From NCBI GenBank assembly GCA_004764695.1, contig SMSO01000014.1, positions 4,308,845 through 4,372,844 on the forward strand: DNA of 64,000 bases, in the 5' to 3' direction. The notes under the pieces were generated by a model that worked only from the letters and a program-made list of their open reading frames with translations, was not told the DNA's origin and made no database searches. The stretch comes from Schizochytrium sp. TIO01. Lineage: Eukaryota; Sar; Bigyra; Thraustochytrida; Thraustochytriidae. This document shows positions 27,636-37,047 of the stretch, piece by piece; the first letter of the stretch is position 1; each line of letters opens with the position of its first letter. Made by a program: the position numbers and the translations under genes.

Positions 27636-30600
27636 AAATGCATAGAGGCTGTTTAAGTTATTGAATTGTTGGTTCGCATGGTTGCATGCATCATTAAAAA
27701 TTCTGCAATGCAAGACTCCAAGCACGTTGGCCCACTTTATATAGCGCGCCTGTTTATTCCGAGCTTGACTTCAACTTGAGCGCAATTTACTGCTAAAGAA
27801 GGTAATGTAGCTCTCCTTGACTAAGAGGCAATATCGCAATCTTTACTATGTTTTTATCCTGTCAACCCACACAGCCAATCTTTCTCATGCATGCGTGCGC
27901 GCTGCTCCTTTTCATTTAAAAAGAAACAAAGCGAAACAAACATATCTTATCAAGTACGATTTACAAGTACGTTCTCTGCGCTCGTATTCCTGTGATTTGT
28001 AAATATCTCAAAGTTTGATTTAAAGCAAGATCCATATATCTCCGAGACATTTTTCTAAACTGCATTACATAAGTTCTGGTACTACTACTACACACTGTCG
28101 TCATCTCTGGAGCGTTTCCCCTAGTTCTCAACTCCACCCTACTGTCCCGATCTCGGGTGGTGCCAATATGGCCATCGCAAAAGCATATACTTTAGGTTGT
28201 CTAAATAATCTCCGTTTACTGATGATCCTGATGAAGACGCTTCGCGAGCTAGTTAGCTTCCGCGAGCACATCAATTCGCGAGGCAGTGCCCGCAGACTTG
28301 AAAGGTCGTACTAAGCTTGCATTCCTCTCATCACAGAAAGAAAAAAGGTTTGCCAGGAAGAGCGATCATCCCGAAAATTGCCCAAAGCCGCTCTGTTCTT
28401 TGAGGTGGTGTGCGCTGCTGCTGCTGCTGCTGCTACTACTGCAGGCCTCAACTTCAAGTTCACCTTGCCAACTGCAGCTGCGACCAGCTAAGCTTGACTT
28501 CAAGGCCCCGGTCGCTCTCTGACCTGCGGCGGAGTGCACGCGTGTCTAGTAGTAGAGTTTCGCACAACTGTCCTGTGCCTGCTGCGCATGCACGCAATGC
28601 TGCGTGGCAAGCTCGGACTTCGTAGTCCGAAGGGTCAGGCTTAGGTCCTGGCTGTCTGGCAGTGTGGTAGTCGGGCTTGTGATAAGAACGGACCGGGACC
28701 CGTGCTCCCATCTCGAAGTTCGCCTGCAGACTCACTCACACAAGCTCCATATGCTTGCTTGCTTTTGGCAGAATTTTAGCCTCCATTCCGTATGCAGGCA
28801 ATGCTCGTGGAATTCTGCGCCTTGCACTGCTTCAGAAACAGCATCACCTGGAGTGAGAACCGGCCGTTCGAGTGCTTTCTTTCATGCAGGCATCCGCTGC
28901 TGGCATCCGCCAATGGACTGTCTCGAGCACTGCTCCGCTTGGCTCCGGTTCCAACTTGTAATGCGCTTGCTTTTCAGCTGCTATGGATGAATGACTCTTA
29001 TGTAATCCGGGTGCTACCAAACTCGGGCAGCTGCTGCAGCAATGAACCCACCGGCACGGAGTGGGAGTGGAAAGCAAGCGACTTGCTTCAGGACGTCTTC
29101 TTCGTCGAAGACGCTTGAAAGCTTGGGCTGTCTTCATCTATTTGTCTTGCTCACTCACTGCTCATTTGCGGGTCCCCTGAGCGATATCTTTGCTTTCTCA
29201 TTTTCATTCCGTTTTCATTCCGTTTTCATTTTTGTCACTTTTTCATTTTAACTTTAAAAAGATTTAAAAAGAAAAAACAAAACAAACAAAAGAAAAGTTT
29301 ATCACATATACAGAAATGCAATAAAATGCTTCGGTCTCATGGAGTCTCATTCGCATAGACTGCGCCGCGAGGTTCTTCGCTCTGCCGAGGTCTGCGATTC
29401 GAGGCAAGGCACCCTTCGGGCCACGCTCGGGTCTGTTCTCCTCGAGGTCGAGGTTGCGGAATGGCCCTTGGCTGGCTGGCCCGAGAGCTGGGAATTGCGA
29501 CTTTCTGCAATGATCAGAATCACAATGGCTGCACAAAAGCTCTCTCAGTTCAGAAGGCAGTGCAGCTCAAGATGAGAACTCAGCTGTCTCGGCAAAGCAC
29601 AGGCTGGTAGGTACTTAGGTCAGACCGGTTCCAAAGAGCTCTGCTTTCCTACCTGGAGTCCGCGCCACTTTCGCATCGGCAGCTGGAGCTTTCTTCGCCT
29701 TCGCGTTCTCCACGGCGGCGTCCACGTTCTTCAGGTCGCTGGCGATGGCCTTCCGCCATGAGAACCGACCGCCGCGACACGAGCAGGGCAGGGCTGCTAG
29801 CTCCGCGGCTGCCGTCGCTTCGGTCCGCAGGGAGTATGCACCTCGCGCCTCAGCCTCGATGAGCCCATCGCCTTCGCAGACGTGCACTCGAAGTTGCTTG
29901 TGATCGTAATCGAAGTTCACGCAATGGAATTCATTGATTGCTCTCGGGCTCCGTTCCAATCCCCGCGACGGGTTCCTAAGACATGGTTAGCACCACATAA
30001 CGTCCGTTCTTTTAGCTCCGCCGTCCGTTCTCAATTCAGAAGTTTGGATCTTCGATGATATATATCTCTCATTTATCTATCATTGCGCCCCTTTCGCGCT
30101 CTGCCCCGACTTCCTGCCGCCAAGCAGCCAGGGACGGCACGAGGGCCCTCGGCGCCGCCTGCGTCGGCCAGCAGGCTCCGCAGCGGCACGGCAGGCCGCC
30201 GGAGGCTTGCTTGCTTCGAGCGGGCCGCAGGGTCGCGAAGGTCTCGATCCGCTGATTTGTCTTTGGCTGTGACTCTGTTTTTCTGCTCTGAGAAACGTTG
30301 AAGAAACGTTTGAGAGATTTAAAAGAAAGAATAAAACAGAGAAAAAAAAAAAGAATAGAAAAAGTTGAAATGAAAATTAATGGAAATTAATGGAAATTGA
30401 TGATTTTTAATTGGGAAAAGGTTTTAATTCAATTTAGATCGAAAGTAATCTAACCTCGGCCGATCCGATGCGCTGTAAAGGGGGGAACCACGTCAAGGGC
30501 GATCACAAATACCTCAGCTGCAATCAACGGCTGCGGTCGGCATTCTGATTTTGCCTCAAGTTTTTTGTTCTTGTACGCTCCATATATATATATGTGTAAA

Positions 30601-31120
30601 ATGCAGCGCCGCGATTTTCTTTTTATCGTCAAAACAGAAAGAATCATTTCTTTGTCTTTTTCCTTTTTATGAGAATTTGAAACAAAATCCTCGAAGCGTC
30701 CTATGGTTTAGGGTAGGTGGTGCGTAGAGAGCAGGTGAATTAGTAAAAAGGAAAGATTTATTGATGCGTTTTATTGATTATGCAATGAGAGATCTATGAT
30801 GAGAGAACCATAAGGTGGCATAAGAACAGATCCCATCGCGAGCGAGTGACAGCAGCAGCAGCAGACCTGCAACTCAGGACCAAGGCTGCGAAGATCAGAA
30901 ATAGCTTCTGTCAGACTCAGGCGAGCAGTGTAGAAAAGTACTTAGATATCAAGGTAGGTGCGATAAGCCGGGAGCGTACGATAGGGTTGAAGAAGATGAT
31001 GCTGAGGATATTGGAGGCGACTAACCTAGTATTGCCACGAGGGACGTGTATATTTGGGACGCCGATGCCCAATGCGCGGTGCGCGTGACGATTGTTTTTA
31101 CTCATTGACATAGACACAAA

Positions 31121-31951
31121 ATGAGCGGCGAGGCACCGAAGGAGATTGACTTTTGCTTTGATGGCAAGGTCGTCATGATCACCGGAGGCGGCGGCAACTT
31201 CGGCCGTGCCGGTGGAATTTCTATGGCCAAGTCTGGCGCCAACGTCATTCTTTGTGACGTAATGGAGGGACCTCTGAAGGAGTCTGAAGAGGAGGTCAGC
31301 AAATACCTTAAGGAGGGCCGCCGTGTCGCTTCCTTTACCTTTGATGTGACCAACGAGAAGGAGGTCCAGGACACCATTGCCAAGATTGTTGATGACTTTG
31401 GCGGCATCGACCACTTGTGGAACAACGCTGGCTACCAGGGTCTCATGAAGTCAACAACTGACTATCCGGTTGATGATTTTGCTCGTGTCATGAACATCAA
31501 TGTTGTAGGCTCCTTCTGCGTACTCAAGAACGTAGCGAATAGCATGATTGAGAAGAAGATTCAAGGCACCATCGTAAACACTGCATCGGTTGCTGGCCTC
31601 CGTGGCACACCGACCATGTCAGCATACGTAGCCTCCAAAGCCGCCATCATCGGCTGGACTGTGAGTGCTTCCAAGGATCTTGCCCCGTACAACATTCGTG
31701 TCAACGCCGTGAGTCCGGCTCTGATTGGTCCCGGCTACATGTGGACACGCCAAAACGAGCTCCAGGCACAATCAGGCTCCCCTTACTTTTGCAGTGATCC
31801 GGAGGAGCTTGGCAGGTCTAAGATCAACAGCGTTCCCCTCAAACGCCTTGGTACAATTGAGGAGGTTGTGCAGAGCGTCTCGTTTTTGCTGTCCAGTGCT
31901 TCTTCATATACCACTGGCACTAACCTCATTGTGGCTGGTGGTCTTGCCTAA
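31121..31951 (+). CDS. Classical short-chain dehydrogenase/reductase (NAD-type)
   Basis: A 276-residue classical SDR with complete catalytic set: NAG at 102-104, S156 in NTASVAG, Y169-x3-K173 in YVASK, and the family C-terminus ending in a TTGTNLIVAGG strand. The coenzyme loop reads T21-GGGGNFG28, where asparagine replaces the usual second glycine of TGxxxGxG, and D46 at the end of beta 2 favours NAD(H). The wording is close to bacterial and protist SDRs annotated as cyclohexanol or 3-oxoacyl reductases, but the substrate cannot be assigned. Codons are strongly C/G-ending (AAG, GTC, ATC, CTC), like the myosin gene, suggesting high expression. The ATG at 31121 follows an A-rich CACAAA context. 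Confidence 0.92.
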   Translation: MSGEAPKEIDFCFDGKVVMITGGGGNFGRAGGISMAKSGANVILCDVMEGPLKESEEEVSKYLKEGRRVASFTFDVTNEKEVQDTIAKIVDDFGGIDHLWNNAGYQGLMKSTTDYPVDDFARVMNINVVGSFCVLKNVANSMIEKKIQGTIVNTASVAGLRGTPTMSAYVASKAAIIGWTVSASKDLAPYNIRVNAVSPALIGPGYMWTRQNELQAQSGSPYFCSDPEELGRSKINSVPLKRLGTIEEVVQSVSFLLSSASSYTTGTNLIVAGGLA

Positions 31952-33174
31952 ACTAACGCACCTTTTCACGCCTCCCTCAAGGTGGAGTATTGCATATTTG
32001 CTTGCAATTGTCTGGTGTGCTTACATGGATGTAAGCGAGTGGTTAAAAAAAACCTCCTTGCTTGCTCAAGCTTGATTTGACAGATGCTACTTATATCTCA
32101 CATTAGTAGAAAAGTACTACACCATATCTCTGTAGATGACCTCGTTTCCATTTGCCAAAAACATAATTGATAATCGCATCTTTTCCCGCACTTTTTCCAC
32201 CGACAGCAGACGATATCTGCGATAATACCATGTATATTAACAATCTGGCTGGTCTGCTTTCTCCCCTTTTCGCTAAACTAAGATTGGGCCATGCTAGTAT
32301 TTTCGCTCGTCACAAACCCTGATCTTTCATTGCATCATTTCAATCTCCGCATAGCTTAGTATCTTATTTCAAGCTGTTTTTATTGTTTAAAAAAAACAAA
32401 AAAAAACAAGACTTATCGTAAATCAAGGTAGCACTGCAGAGGAAGTAACAGGTTTAAAATAGTATTTGATTCCTTGGGAGACAGTGTTATAGTACATTAA
32501 TCATGTTGATTACTCATTTAGAAAAAGAAAGAAGGTTTCATTCTGTTGAAGGTAGTTTTGCTAACCCAAGTTGACCAAAGCTCACTAATAAATTACATTT
32601 GATAGGTTTCACTACCAGAGTCGATATCACAAGTAGCTTGTAGTTTCGAGCTGTATACACATTTCCCAATACCATCAAATAAATGATAAATGAGGTCATC
32701 CATCGACAAGAACGGGGGAATCCCAAGCAAGGTCACAAACAGGACACAACATTTGCCTTTCAGATTCAAGATTTAGTCTTTTCGGGGGGAAACTCAAGGT
32801 GTTCTACATTTGAGCAGTCGTGAATCAAGTTTAAAGGGCCAAGGTTGCTCAATCAGTCAACAACTAATAGTAGAATGTCATTTTTTCAGTTACGATACAT
32901 GATGTTGAGTATGCTCACAGCTGATGTATTTGACAGCGTCCGCCAGCAGAAGAGCAGTGACCGTAGATGGCGATGCGTACAGCAGGCTCCATAGCCTAGA
33001 TTCCTCCCGTCACTGCTTCGCAACATTTCCTCTAGCGCTCGCTGCCCCAGCCTAAGATACGTCTTCGTCACTTCATGATAAGACCTCTCGTATTTGCATG
33101 ATACCATTTTTCAGTGAACGATGAAAACCCCAGCAGAAGCAGCAACGCCGGAGGCGCCCGTTTCTTCAGCCCGC
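31952..33174. other. Intergenic region downstream of the SDR gene
   Basis: AT-rich spacer with poly-A runs near 32390-32410. A 73-codon minus-strand frame with a genuine ATG (32886-33107) lies here, contains no recognisable domain and is not supported as a gene. Confidence 0.4.
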
Positions 33175-33522
33175 TCACCCAGCGCCGCACAGCGCAAACA
33201 GCAGTACAATGACGCCAAGAATGGACATTGTGAGGATCATGAGCATCTTCATGGCATTGTCTTGGCCTCCATCGCTCAGCTCCACAGTCGTCGCCAGCGA
33301 CCTCGAAAGCCTCTCCTCAGCAGCCCAGGCAACCCAGGCAGCTTTGGCCGGCGCCTCGCGAGCCAGCGCCTCCACTGTGCCTCGCAGCGCCCCCTCCATC
33401 GCGCCCAGCTCGCGTTTTGCCAGCCCAAACTCGCGCGCGCAAACTCGCTTCTCCGCAGAACTCAGTCGGCCGGCTCCGTGCTTCATTCCCCGCATTCCCT
33501 GTGTTCCCTTTATTCTCCTCAT
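33175..33522 (-). CDS. Candidate small tail-anchored membrane protein
   Basis: From the first ATG (33522) the frame encodes 115 residues: a basic N-terminus, a helical alanine/glutamate-rich segment (about residues 16-75, likely amphipathic or coiled coil), a short polar hinge and a terminal hydrophobic helix MKMLMILTMSILGVIVLLF ending only five residues before the stop. That layout, with codon use resembling true genes here, fits a tail-anchored protein inserted post-translationally. It is not a recognisable SNARE, since the central layer residue and heptad pattern are not evident. The opposite strand is also open (33121-33570) but encodes a low-complexity Arg/Ser-rich sequence. Evidence is limited to the shape of the protein. 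Confidence 0.38.
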   Translation of the reverse strand: MRRIKGTQGMRGMKHGAGRLSSAEKRVCAREFGLAKRELGAMEGALRGTVEALAREAPAKAAWVAWAAEERLSRSLATTVELSDGGQDNAMKMLMILTMSILGVIVLLFALCGAG

Positions 33523-33841
33523 TCCCTTCGTTCCCAGGCGGCCTTCCTGGGCTTCGAGGCCTGCGAGTAGAACCTTGAGCGCGCAAGGAATCGCGCGGGC
33601 CTCGCGCGGCACGACCTCGCGGGGAGGGGCTTGGTGGATCGGGGACAGCAAAGCCGGTTCATTGAAAGTTTCTTTGAACGAGGTGGGTTAGAACCCTGAA
33701 TCTGGTGTTATTGTTGACTTTGACAACGTCGTTGTTGACGACGACGAGCGGCACAAGCTTGACCTTGACCTGTTTGTAGCAAACGTTTGAGCTGAGAGCT
33801 GTGGAATTCGTGGGGCTGGGAGGCCCACGGGAGCAGGGGAA
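33523..33841. other. Upstream region of the ABC1-kinase gene
   Basis: Short divergent interval. Its left edge has a degenerate ATTCCC-type repeat (continuing from about 33481 to 33535). A GTTGTTGACGACGACG stretch at 33732-33747 precedes the kinase start by about 100 bases. Confidence 0.35.
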
Positions 33842-35524
33842 ATGCTGCGAAGAGCACTGCTGGGAAGCGCAGTGGCTGCCACAGGCGGAGGCGCGGTGGT
33901 GGCGTACAAACATGAGAACGATGAGGGCTTCAGACGTGCCGTGGCACTGTACTCAAGAGCTCTGCCTGCGGTAGCACACTATCGATTTGTGCAAGCAAAA
34001 CATAGGGTTCTAGGGGAGAACTTGAGTGATGCTGAACGCCAGGAGGAGTGGCTGGCCTTGGATTTGCAGTACAGCGAAGGCATTGTGGAAATGATCAAGG
34101 ATCTCAAGGGTATGTACACGAAATATGGTCAAATTGGTGCTGGCCTGCGTGGAACCCTGAGCGACGTTTGGCTTGAGAAGCTCCGAGAATTAGAGGACTC
34201 TGTGCCGCCACAGCCAATTGATATTGTAAGGAAGACCATTGAGGAGGATTTTCAGAAACCCATGAGTGAAGTCTTCTCCGCGTTTGAGGAGGTCCCGCTG
34301 GGGTCAGCTAGCATAGGACAGGTGCATCGAGCCAAAATCAAGGGCAAAGAGGCCGAGGAAGGATGGGTTGCAGTCAAGGTGCAATACCCTGACAGTCGCA
34401 AGCTATTTCGGCAGGACATGAAGACTATCAGAGGATTCATGGAAATTGCTGCGCCTGAGCAAGTCATCATCCTTGATGAGTTGGAGAGATCTTTCGAGCG
34501 CGAGTTTGACTACAACTGTGAGTTCGAAAACTTGACTCGCATAGCAGAAAATCTTCGCGACGCTGACTTCGCTGACGAGATCCGCGTACCTAAGCCCATC
34601 ACAGCTACCACAAGAGTTCTAGTAATGGAGTACCTCAAAGGTCAAAAACTTATTGACGGAATTCGCGAATATGGTAAGATAATTGCTGCTAGCGAAGGCA
34701 AAACTCTGCAAGAGCTAGAGGACGAACTCAAAGAACAGATCATGCAAAAAGGCCTGCCTTCACGCTACGAGGGTCCCAGTGAGACAACTATCGCTCTTTA
34801 CTCTGGTGCGCTCCGTCTGCGAGATGCCGTGGCCAACACATTCATTACGGGCTGGAACGCTGTCTCTGGTAGCCACGTAGAAACATGGCACACTCCACGC
34901 CCACCAAATGCTCCACGCATAATGGACGTCCTGATGCGGGTACACGGTAAGCAACTTTTGGTAGACGGCTGTTTTAACGCCGATCCACACTCGGGAAATT
35001 TCCTCTGGCTTGAGGATGATCGAATTGGCCTTATTGACTTCGGAGCTACCAAGGTGCTTTCTCGTGAAGAGCGTTTGGCCGCTTGCGTGCTGTATGCAGC
35101 CCTCTATAAGGAGGACCGTCGCAAGCTTATTGATATGGTACGCGTCAGCGGTTACCGCTCCAAGCATTTTGACCAAGATGTTATCTACGACTTGGTTCGT
35201 TTTGGCTACGATGATTTTTCGCAAGATGTACTGCAGGGCAAAAATCTCCAAACTTTCATGGATGATTTATATGCTCGTGACCCCTGGCAGGAAGCGCCCG
35301 ATAACCTCACTATGGCACAATTTCTTTCGATCCGTCTTCGTGGAGTGGGTCTGGGTATGCTTTTCCCTGTGAAATGCTCGGCTTATTGGGGTGAACTTGC
35401 TCTTCAAGTGCTGAAAGATGAAGGTCTACCCTACGAGGCCTGGGACGAGAACCTCATGAACCAAGTTTTTGGTAAAAAACTCAACCTGGCTAAGGGCTCA
35501 GCACGCACCTCCTGGTTCGGCTAA
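33842..35524 (+). CDS. ABC1/ADCK (UbiB-like) atypical kinase
   Basis: A 560-residue ABC1-family protein kinase-like ATPase. A hydrophobic glycine/alanine-rich N-terminus (1-22) could act as mitochondrial signal and anchor. The family marker KxGQ is K94-Y-G-Q97; the nucleotide loop is PLGSASIGQVH (152-162); the ATP lysine is K179 in VAVKVQYP; the catalytic loop is N379-A-D-P-H-S-G-N386; the metal-binding DFG is D399-F-G401. Eukaryotic relatives (COQ8, ADCK1, ADCK5, plastid ABC1K) support coenzyme Q synthesis or lipid handling in organelles. About 85 residues (275-360) are inserted between the E-rich hinge and the catalytic loop, longer than in COQ8, so this is nearer the ADCK1/5-type or a stramenopile-specific branch. 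An AATAAA lies 116 bases after the stop (35640-35645). Confidence 0.92.
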   Translation: MLRRALLGSAVAATGGGAVVAYKHENDEGFRRAVALYSRALPAVAHYRFVQAKHRVLGENLSDAERQEEWLALDLQYSEGIVEMIKDLKGMYTKYGQIGAGLRGTLSDVWLEKLRELEDSVPPQPIDIVRKTIEEDFQKPMSEVFSAFEEVPLGSASIGQVHRAKIKGKEAEEGWVAVKVQYPDSRKLFRQDMKTIRGFMEIAAPEQVIILDELERSFEREFDYNCEFENLTRIAENLRDADFADEIRVPKPITATTRVLVMEYLKGQKLIDGIREYGKIIAASEGKTLQELEDELKEQIMQKGLPSRYEGPSETTIALYSGALRLRDAVANTFITGWNAVSGSHVETWHTPRPPNAPRIMDVLMRVHGKQLLVDGCFNADPHSGNFLWLEDDRIGLIDFGATKVLSREERLAACVLYAALYKEDRRKLIDMVRVSGYRSKHFDQDVIYDLVRFGYDDFSQDVLQGKNLQTFMDDLYARDPWQEAPDNLTMAQFLSIRLRGVGLGMLFPVKCSAYWGELALQVLKDEGLPYEAWDENLMNQVFGKKLNLAKGSARTSWFG

Positions 35525-36147
35525 TTTGAGGACTCGGCTTTAAGCTTTGGTTAATTAGTAAATTCCCGCCGAGCAAACAACCATAACGACTTTACACAGT
35601 CGTTGTAGACTAGATAGAGTAGACAACAGCCTTTTAACAAATAAAGCCTCGGAACGATTTTTTGATGGGCTTAATTTTTTCTTTTCGACTCAAACACTCC
35701 TCCTTCTGTATGAACGTATGCTGCTGTCTATTTGCTTCTTTGTCTTTTCCTATAATAGTTCTAAGCAATTCCCCACATGGTATGTACTGTTTTAGTTTTG
35801 AAAGAAGAGGAGGGGTCTTTACGTTCCCATTTTCCAGCTATGAATCAAACTCCTGTTGGATGCAACAACAACAACAATTACCATAGTTAGACTACTATCT
35901 ACCTACTTAGTAGTAATAATACCTATGTCCTTAGTATTACCCGTTGATCATGATGGCGAATCTAAAAAATCTCAATTGTATCGGCCCTCAACTACTATAG
36001 GTGCAAGGTCTGACTCAGCAGAAGCATCATAAACGAAAAAGCTCTGGCTCTTCGGAGTTGGGCATCTTGTTGAAGTCAACAGACCTTACGTTTTGCTTTT
36101 CGGATCACCAACAACAGTAAAGCAGCGTAGATACTGAAAATCTAAAG
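35525..36147. other. Intergenic region
   Basis: Contains the AATAAA at 35640 and an AACAACAACAACAATTACC run near 35866-35882. The stretch from 35885 to 36000 has several TACTA/TAGTA inverted bits. No gene seen. Confidence 0.4.
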
Positions 36148-36795
36148 ATGGCATATCACCTCGTACGATGGACACTTGGCGCAGCCACAGACCTAGCTTT
36201 TGTGCCAGCATTGGGAGAAATCTTCAAGCGAAGGAGGCACTTTGAGCTCTTCATTGGCACATTGCAGCTCTTGTCTTCATTTATGTTCAACTCTTCGCAG
36301 GCCCTGGGCCAGAAGATTTTTATTCGGGAACTCGAGTGGCACTTTATCAGTGATGTGCTCAGTCTTGCCTATGTGTGCTGCCTACTTACGCATTGCATGG
36401 GTAATCAAAATGAGGTGACCAACATCATTCTGCGATATGTGGCATTTTCTTTGGCGTGGATCTTCAAGCTTCGAGATGCTTGGGACAGCGCCTACTGGGA
36501 GGCGACCTTGATCATTGTTTTCGTACTCATGGCGGCCTATCGTATTTCCCATCAGACTGGGCGAGTCCGTGCTCAGTATGATACCAAATCACTTCGATTG
36601 GGCGGTGGTTGTCTTGTTGGAGCAGGCATTTTGCTCCTTATGGACCTTTTAGAGATGGCTGACAGCTACGGATTTGTGCTTGCTGCTGTTCACTTATTGG
36701 GTGCTGCAACGGCATATTTCTTCTGGAAAGGAGTACCGGCTTTTGATACCAAGAAAAATGACGACTTACCTCAAACTTCAAGTCAATTCGTCTAA
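36148..36795 (+). CDS. TMEM8/myomaker-like seven-helix protein (CREST-type)
   Basis: A 215-residue protein made almost entirely of hydrophobic helices (about 9-23, 33-50, 66-84, 92-107, 115-132, 151-170, 174-193). The opening ATDLAFVPALGEIFKRRRHFE, a second helix with S43-S44, a third with D69 in ISDVLSLAY, and a last helix with H182 in AAVHLLGAATAYF follow the order seen in TMEM8/PGAP6 and myomaker proteins, members of the CREST superfamily that includes alkaline ceramidases. That superfamily uses a Ser, an Asp and three His to hold zinc for lipid hydrolysis. Here the first histidine of the final HxxxH is leucine (L178), so activity may be lost or altered. Topology suggests a lumenal N-terminus and a short cytosolic tail. 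Substrate unknown. Confidence 0.68.
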   Translation: MAYHLVRWTLGAATDLAFVPALGEIFKRRRHFELFIGTLQLLSSFMFNSSQALGQKIFIRELEWHFISDVLSLAYVCCLLTHCMGNQNEVTNIILRYVAFSLAWIFKLRDAWDSAYWEATLIIVFVLMAAYRISHQTGRVRAQYDTKSLRLGGGCLVGAGILLLMDLLEMADSYGFVLAAVHLLGAATAYFFWKGVPAFDTKKNDDLPQTSSQFV

Positions 36796-37047
36796 ATCTA
36801 TTCATCATCCGAGACAACTTGGTGCAAAGTTAACATCAATTCGTCCAAAATTGAGCATCATTCAAGGCGGAGCTGGCTAGAGCATAAATCATCAATGCAT
36901 TGTCGAAGGCATAGTATATACTCCTCCTCCTAGCGAGAATCACGTTCTCATAATTAAATAAACTACTCTACCAGTCTGATTCAATCAACGCATGTCACAA
37001 GTTTTGAATCATATAAATCGATCTACCTGCTTGGATCTGAAATTTGT

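Larger units (their letters stand above)
25826..31120. other. 5.3-kb gene-poor interval with repeats
   Basis: No intact gene is supported. The left half is AT-rich and holds a decayed helix-turn-helix fragment, an inverted repeat pair and a 41-bp tandem repeat (separate entries). From about 28280 to 30290 the sequence is visibly GC-richer, includes a CTG run near 28413-28433, and carries short open frames on both strands, of which 29615-29959 (-) is the most coding-like (acidic then Lys/Ala-rich) but has no ATG. A 10-base unit GGAAATTAAT repeats three times near 30371-30402. A spliced gene in the GC-rich part cannot be excluded. Confidence 0.4.

Noticed and set aside
33121-33570. 149-codon plus-strand frame opposite the tail-anchored candidate
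   Set aside because: Low-complexity Arg/Ser/His-rich composition without domain; the minus strand shows a clean terminal membrane helix.
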